From assembly GCA_008975185.1 (NCBI GenBank), contig BFAU01000098.1, forward strand, positions 1 through 5,766: DNA of 5,766 bases. Direction: 5' to 3'. The DNA comes from a bacterium MnTg04 (GTDB taxonomy: Bacteria > Pseudomonadota > Gammaproteobacteria > Steroidobacterales > MnTg04). Within the stretch, counting starts at the first letter, position 1. Each line of letters starts with the position of its first letter. The notes under the pieces were generated by a model. It saw only the letters and a program-made list of their open reading frames with translations, did no database searches and was not told where the DNA came from. Of this stretch, positions 4,146 through 5,766 are shown piece by piece. A program made the position numbers and the translations under genes.

Positions 4146-5766
4146 ATGAATCCACGTATCGCCGCGGTACTTTTCACCGCCAGTCTTTTTTTAGCGGGTT
4201 GTTTCTCGGACGCGGACAAAAAAGAAATAGTCGGCAGCTTGGCGCCGGCCCCACCGCCGGGTGGAACGGCGCCGCCACCGCCGGCGACTGGATTCAGGGC
4301 GTTTTACGTGCTGGCCGCCGGTGCGTTGCCATACCCGAACTCGCTGTTTTTCAACGGCAGCACAGATGGCACGATGAATCTGCCGTTGCTCGCCACATCG
4401 CCGCTGAATGGAACGCTAAACACGCTGGACGGTTTTTCGACCACCCAGTATTTCAACCAGAATTTCAGCGCGCCCATCGATCCCGCATCCATCATCGGCG
4501 GCGTTACGGTCAATGTGCTTGAAGTGGTTGAGGACCTGGCCACGACGGCTACCGTTGGCGTGGTCGGTGTCCTGATTCCGGGCGCCGACTATAGCGTCGG
4601 CCTGGCGCCGGATATCGACGCCGGCGGGACGACCTTGCAGGTCAGGCCTTTAACGCCACTCAATCCATCGAGCTCTTACCTGGTGTTGATGACCAATGGC
4701 ATTACCGACACCTTTGGCAACCCCGCCACAGCGGATACCGACTATGCGGGTCTTCGTGACGCGGCGCTTGCCGGTATTACCCTGCCCGACCCCACGCAGG
4801 ACGGCCTCAAACAATTGATCGGCGCCCGTCTGCAGATTGCGGGCGCAATAGGCATGAACCCGGCGGCAATCATCTCGAGCGCAAATTTCCGCACGCAGTC
4901 GATCGGCAACGTCATGGCTGCGGCTGTGGCACAGACCGTTGCGCAGGGCGCCGTGGTCGGGCCATTCCCGGGTGCGCCGGTGGGCTGTCCGTTCGAACCT
5001 TTAAACACGGCCTGCGTGCTGCCGCCGAGCGCGATGCCGAGCGGTAATGCCGATATCTATGTCGGCCAGCTGTTTGTCGATTATTACTCCGACACGCCGG
5101 CAACCGGCGACCCGGTCACCTCGTTCTGGACCGGCGCGCCGTTCACCCTGGACCCGACGGCCGCGCCGACCAATTTTGTCCATCGCTTCAACCCGGCTCC
5201 GGTCGCGACGACCACGCTCGGTATTCCGCTGTTCATGACCGTACCTAACGCCGCCTCGGCCTGGATGCAGGCGGTCGGCGCGCCGCCTGTCGGCGGCTGG
5301 CCGGTGATTATTTTTGCGCATGGCATAACCCGCAACCGCACCGATATGCTGGCGCTGGCCGAACCGTTTGCCGATGCCGGTTTCGTGGTCGTGGCGATCG
5401 ATCATCCGTTGCACGGGCTGACTGAGCCGAACCCGTTGGTCGATCCCACCGGAATATTCTTCCAGGCGGGTGCCGAGCGTACTTTTGACCTCGATGTCAT
5501 CGACAACGCGACTTTCGCCCCTGGTCCTGACGGGCTGATCGACACATCGGGGTTCCATGCATTTCTCAACCTGGGCAACCCGCTGACCATCCGCGACGCC
5601 TGGCGCCAGGGCGCGGTCGACCTGATCGCGCTGGCCCGCACGATCGGCATCATCGATGTCGATGGCAACGGCAGCCCCAACGATGCGGCGGACCTCGATG
5701 GCAACCGGGTGCATTATGTCGGCCAGTCGCTGGGCAGCATCATCGGTATCAATACGCTGACCCACC
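4146..5766 (+). CDS. Outer-membrane lipase lipoprotein of the Pla-1/cef (VolA-like) family, 3' end outside window
   Basis: This is a probable surface or outer-membrane lipase or lysophospholipase. The frame is open for 540 codons from the ATG at 4146 to the right edge. Residues 1-19 form a lipoprotein signal ending in the lipobox LAGC with Cys19. The next residue is Phe, not Asp, which favours sorting to the outer membrane. Residues 33-48 are a proline/glycine-rich tether. Residues 62-115 (PYPNSLFF, STDGTMNLP, LNTLDGFSTT) match the bacterial virulence-factor lipase N-terminal domain, and 165-193 look like an Ig-like Big_5 strand pattern. Cys281 and Cys290 could form a disulfide. From about 384 an alpha/beta hydrolase begins: IIFAHGITRNR (oxyanion region, His392-Gly393), AIDHPLHG (417-424) and the nucleophile elbow GQSLG (526-530) with Ser528. 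An aspartate-rich DxDGN loop (504-520) precedes it. The catalytic acid and histidine should lie beyond the window. The substrate is inferred. Confidence 0.88.
   Translation, partial: MNPRIAAVLFTASLFLAGCFSDADKKEIVGSLAPAPPPGGTAPPPPATGFRAFYVLAAGALPYPNSLFFNGSTDGTMNLPLLATSPLNGTLNTLDGFSTTQYFNQNFSAPIDPASIIGGVTVNVLEVVEDLATTATVGVVGVLIPGADYSVGLAPDIDAGGTTLQVRPLTPLNPSSSYLVLMTNGITDTFGNPATADTDYAGLRDAALAGITLPDPTQDGLKQLIGARLQIAGAIGMNPAAIISSANFRTQSIGNVMAAAVAQTVAQGAVVGPFPGAPVGCPFEPLNTACVLPPSAMPSGNADIYVGQLFVDYYSDTPATGDPVTSFWTGAPFTLDPTAAPTNFVHRFNPAPVATTTLGIPLFMTVPNAASAWMQAVGAPPVGGWPVIIFAHGITRNRTDMLALAEPFADAGFVVVAIDHPLHGLTEPNPLVDPTGIFFQAGAERTFDLDVIDNATFAPGPDGLIDTSGFHAFLNLGNPLTIRDAWRQGAVDLIALARTIGIIDVDGNGSPNDAADLDGNRVHYVGQSLGSIIGINTLTH

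Noticed and set aside
5001..5765. Minus-strand open frame of 254 codons rich in Arg and Asp
   Set aside because: It is antisense to the lipase hydrolase domain, has the Arg/Asp-rich composition typical of an antisense GC-rich frame, and no recognisable motif.
1..5766. CRISPR arrays, tRNA genes, toxin-antitoxin pairs or defence genes
   Set aside because: No spaced direct repeats, cloverleaf-like stretches or characteristic protein motifs were seen on either strand.

Overview
The window reads as a chromosomal segment from a gammaproteobacterium of moderately high GC. No rRNA or other taxonomic marker is present. The inference rests on gene content: zinc-free L28 and L33, a MutM/Fpg glycosylase, CoaD, an Allochromatium-type 2[4Fe-4S] ferredoxin and a Pseudomonas DesA-like desaturase. 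The order L28-L33-MutM-CoaD recalls the conserved rpmB-rpmG-mutM-coaD neighbourhood of enterobacteria and relatives. The environment cannot be fixed from this piece.

Layout, left to right. (1) Bases 1-474 hold the end of rpmB, all of rpmG and a strong intrinsic terminator that also suits the convergent gene beyond it. (2) Bases 495-1682 on the minus strand carry a membrane fatty-acyl desaturase with the full set of histidine boxes. Its C-terminal domain of about 100 residues resembles part of an ISL3-family transposase. (3) A 141-base divergent intergenic region separates it from mutM (1824-2639, plus strand). (4) Bases 2642-3985 on the minus strand hold a tight operon, rsmD-coaD-fdx, with gaps of only 10-11 bases. 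It converges on mutM with 2 bases between the stop codons, and a perfect inverted repeat spans both stops. (5) After a 160-base divergent intergenic region, a long lipoprotein gene starts at 4146 on the plus strand and runs off the right edge. It has a lipobox, a proline-rich tether, a virulence-factor-lipase type N-terminal domain and an alpha/beta-hydrolase domain with the GQSLG nucleophile elbow. It resembles the Pla-1/cef and VolA group of outer-membrane lipases.

The genes fall into three jobs. The first is translation and ribosome maturation (L28, L33, RsmD). The second is core metabolism and DNA repair (CoaD, ferredoxin, MutM). The third is lipid handling at the cell envelope (desaturase in the inner membrane, lipase probably on the outer membrane). 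I see no evidence of a new defence or mobile system. The most interesting points are the transposase-like tail of the desaturase, the insertion of that gene into the otherwise conserved rpmG-mutM neighbourhood, the shared hairpin at the mutM/fdx stops, and the surface-lipase gene. No tRNA, rRNA, CRISPR array, insertion sequence or origin was seen.
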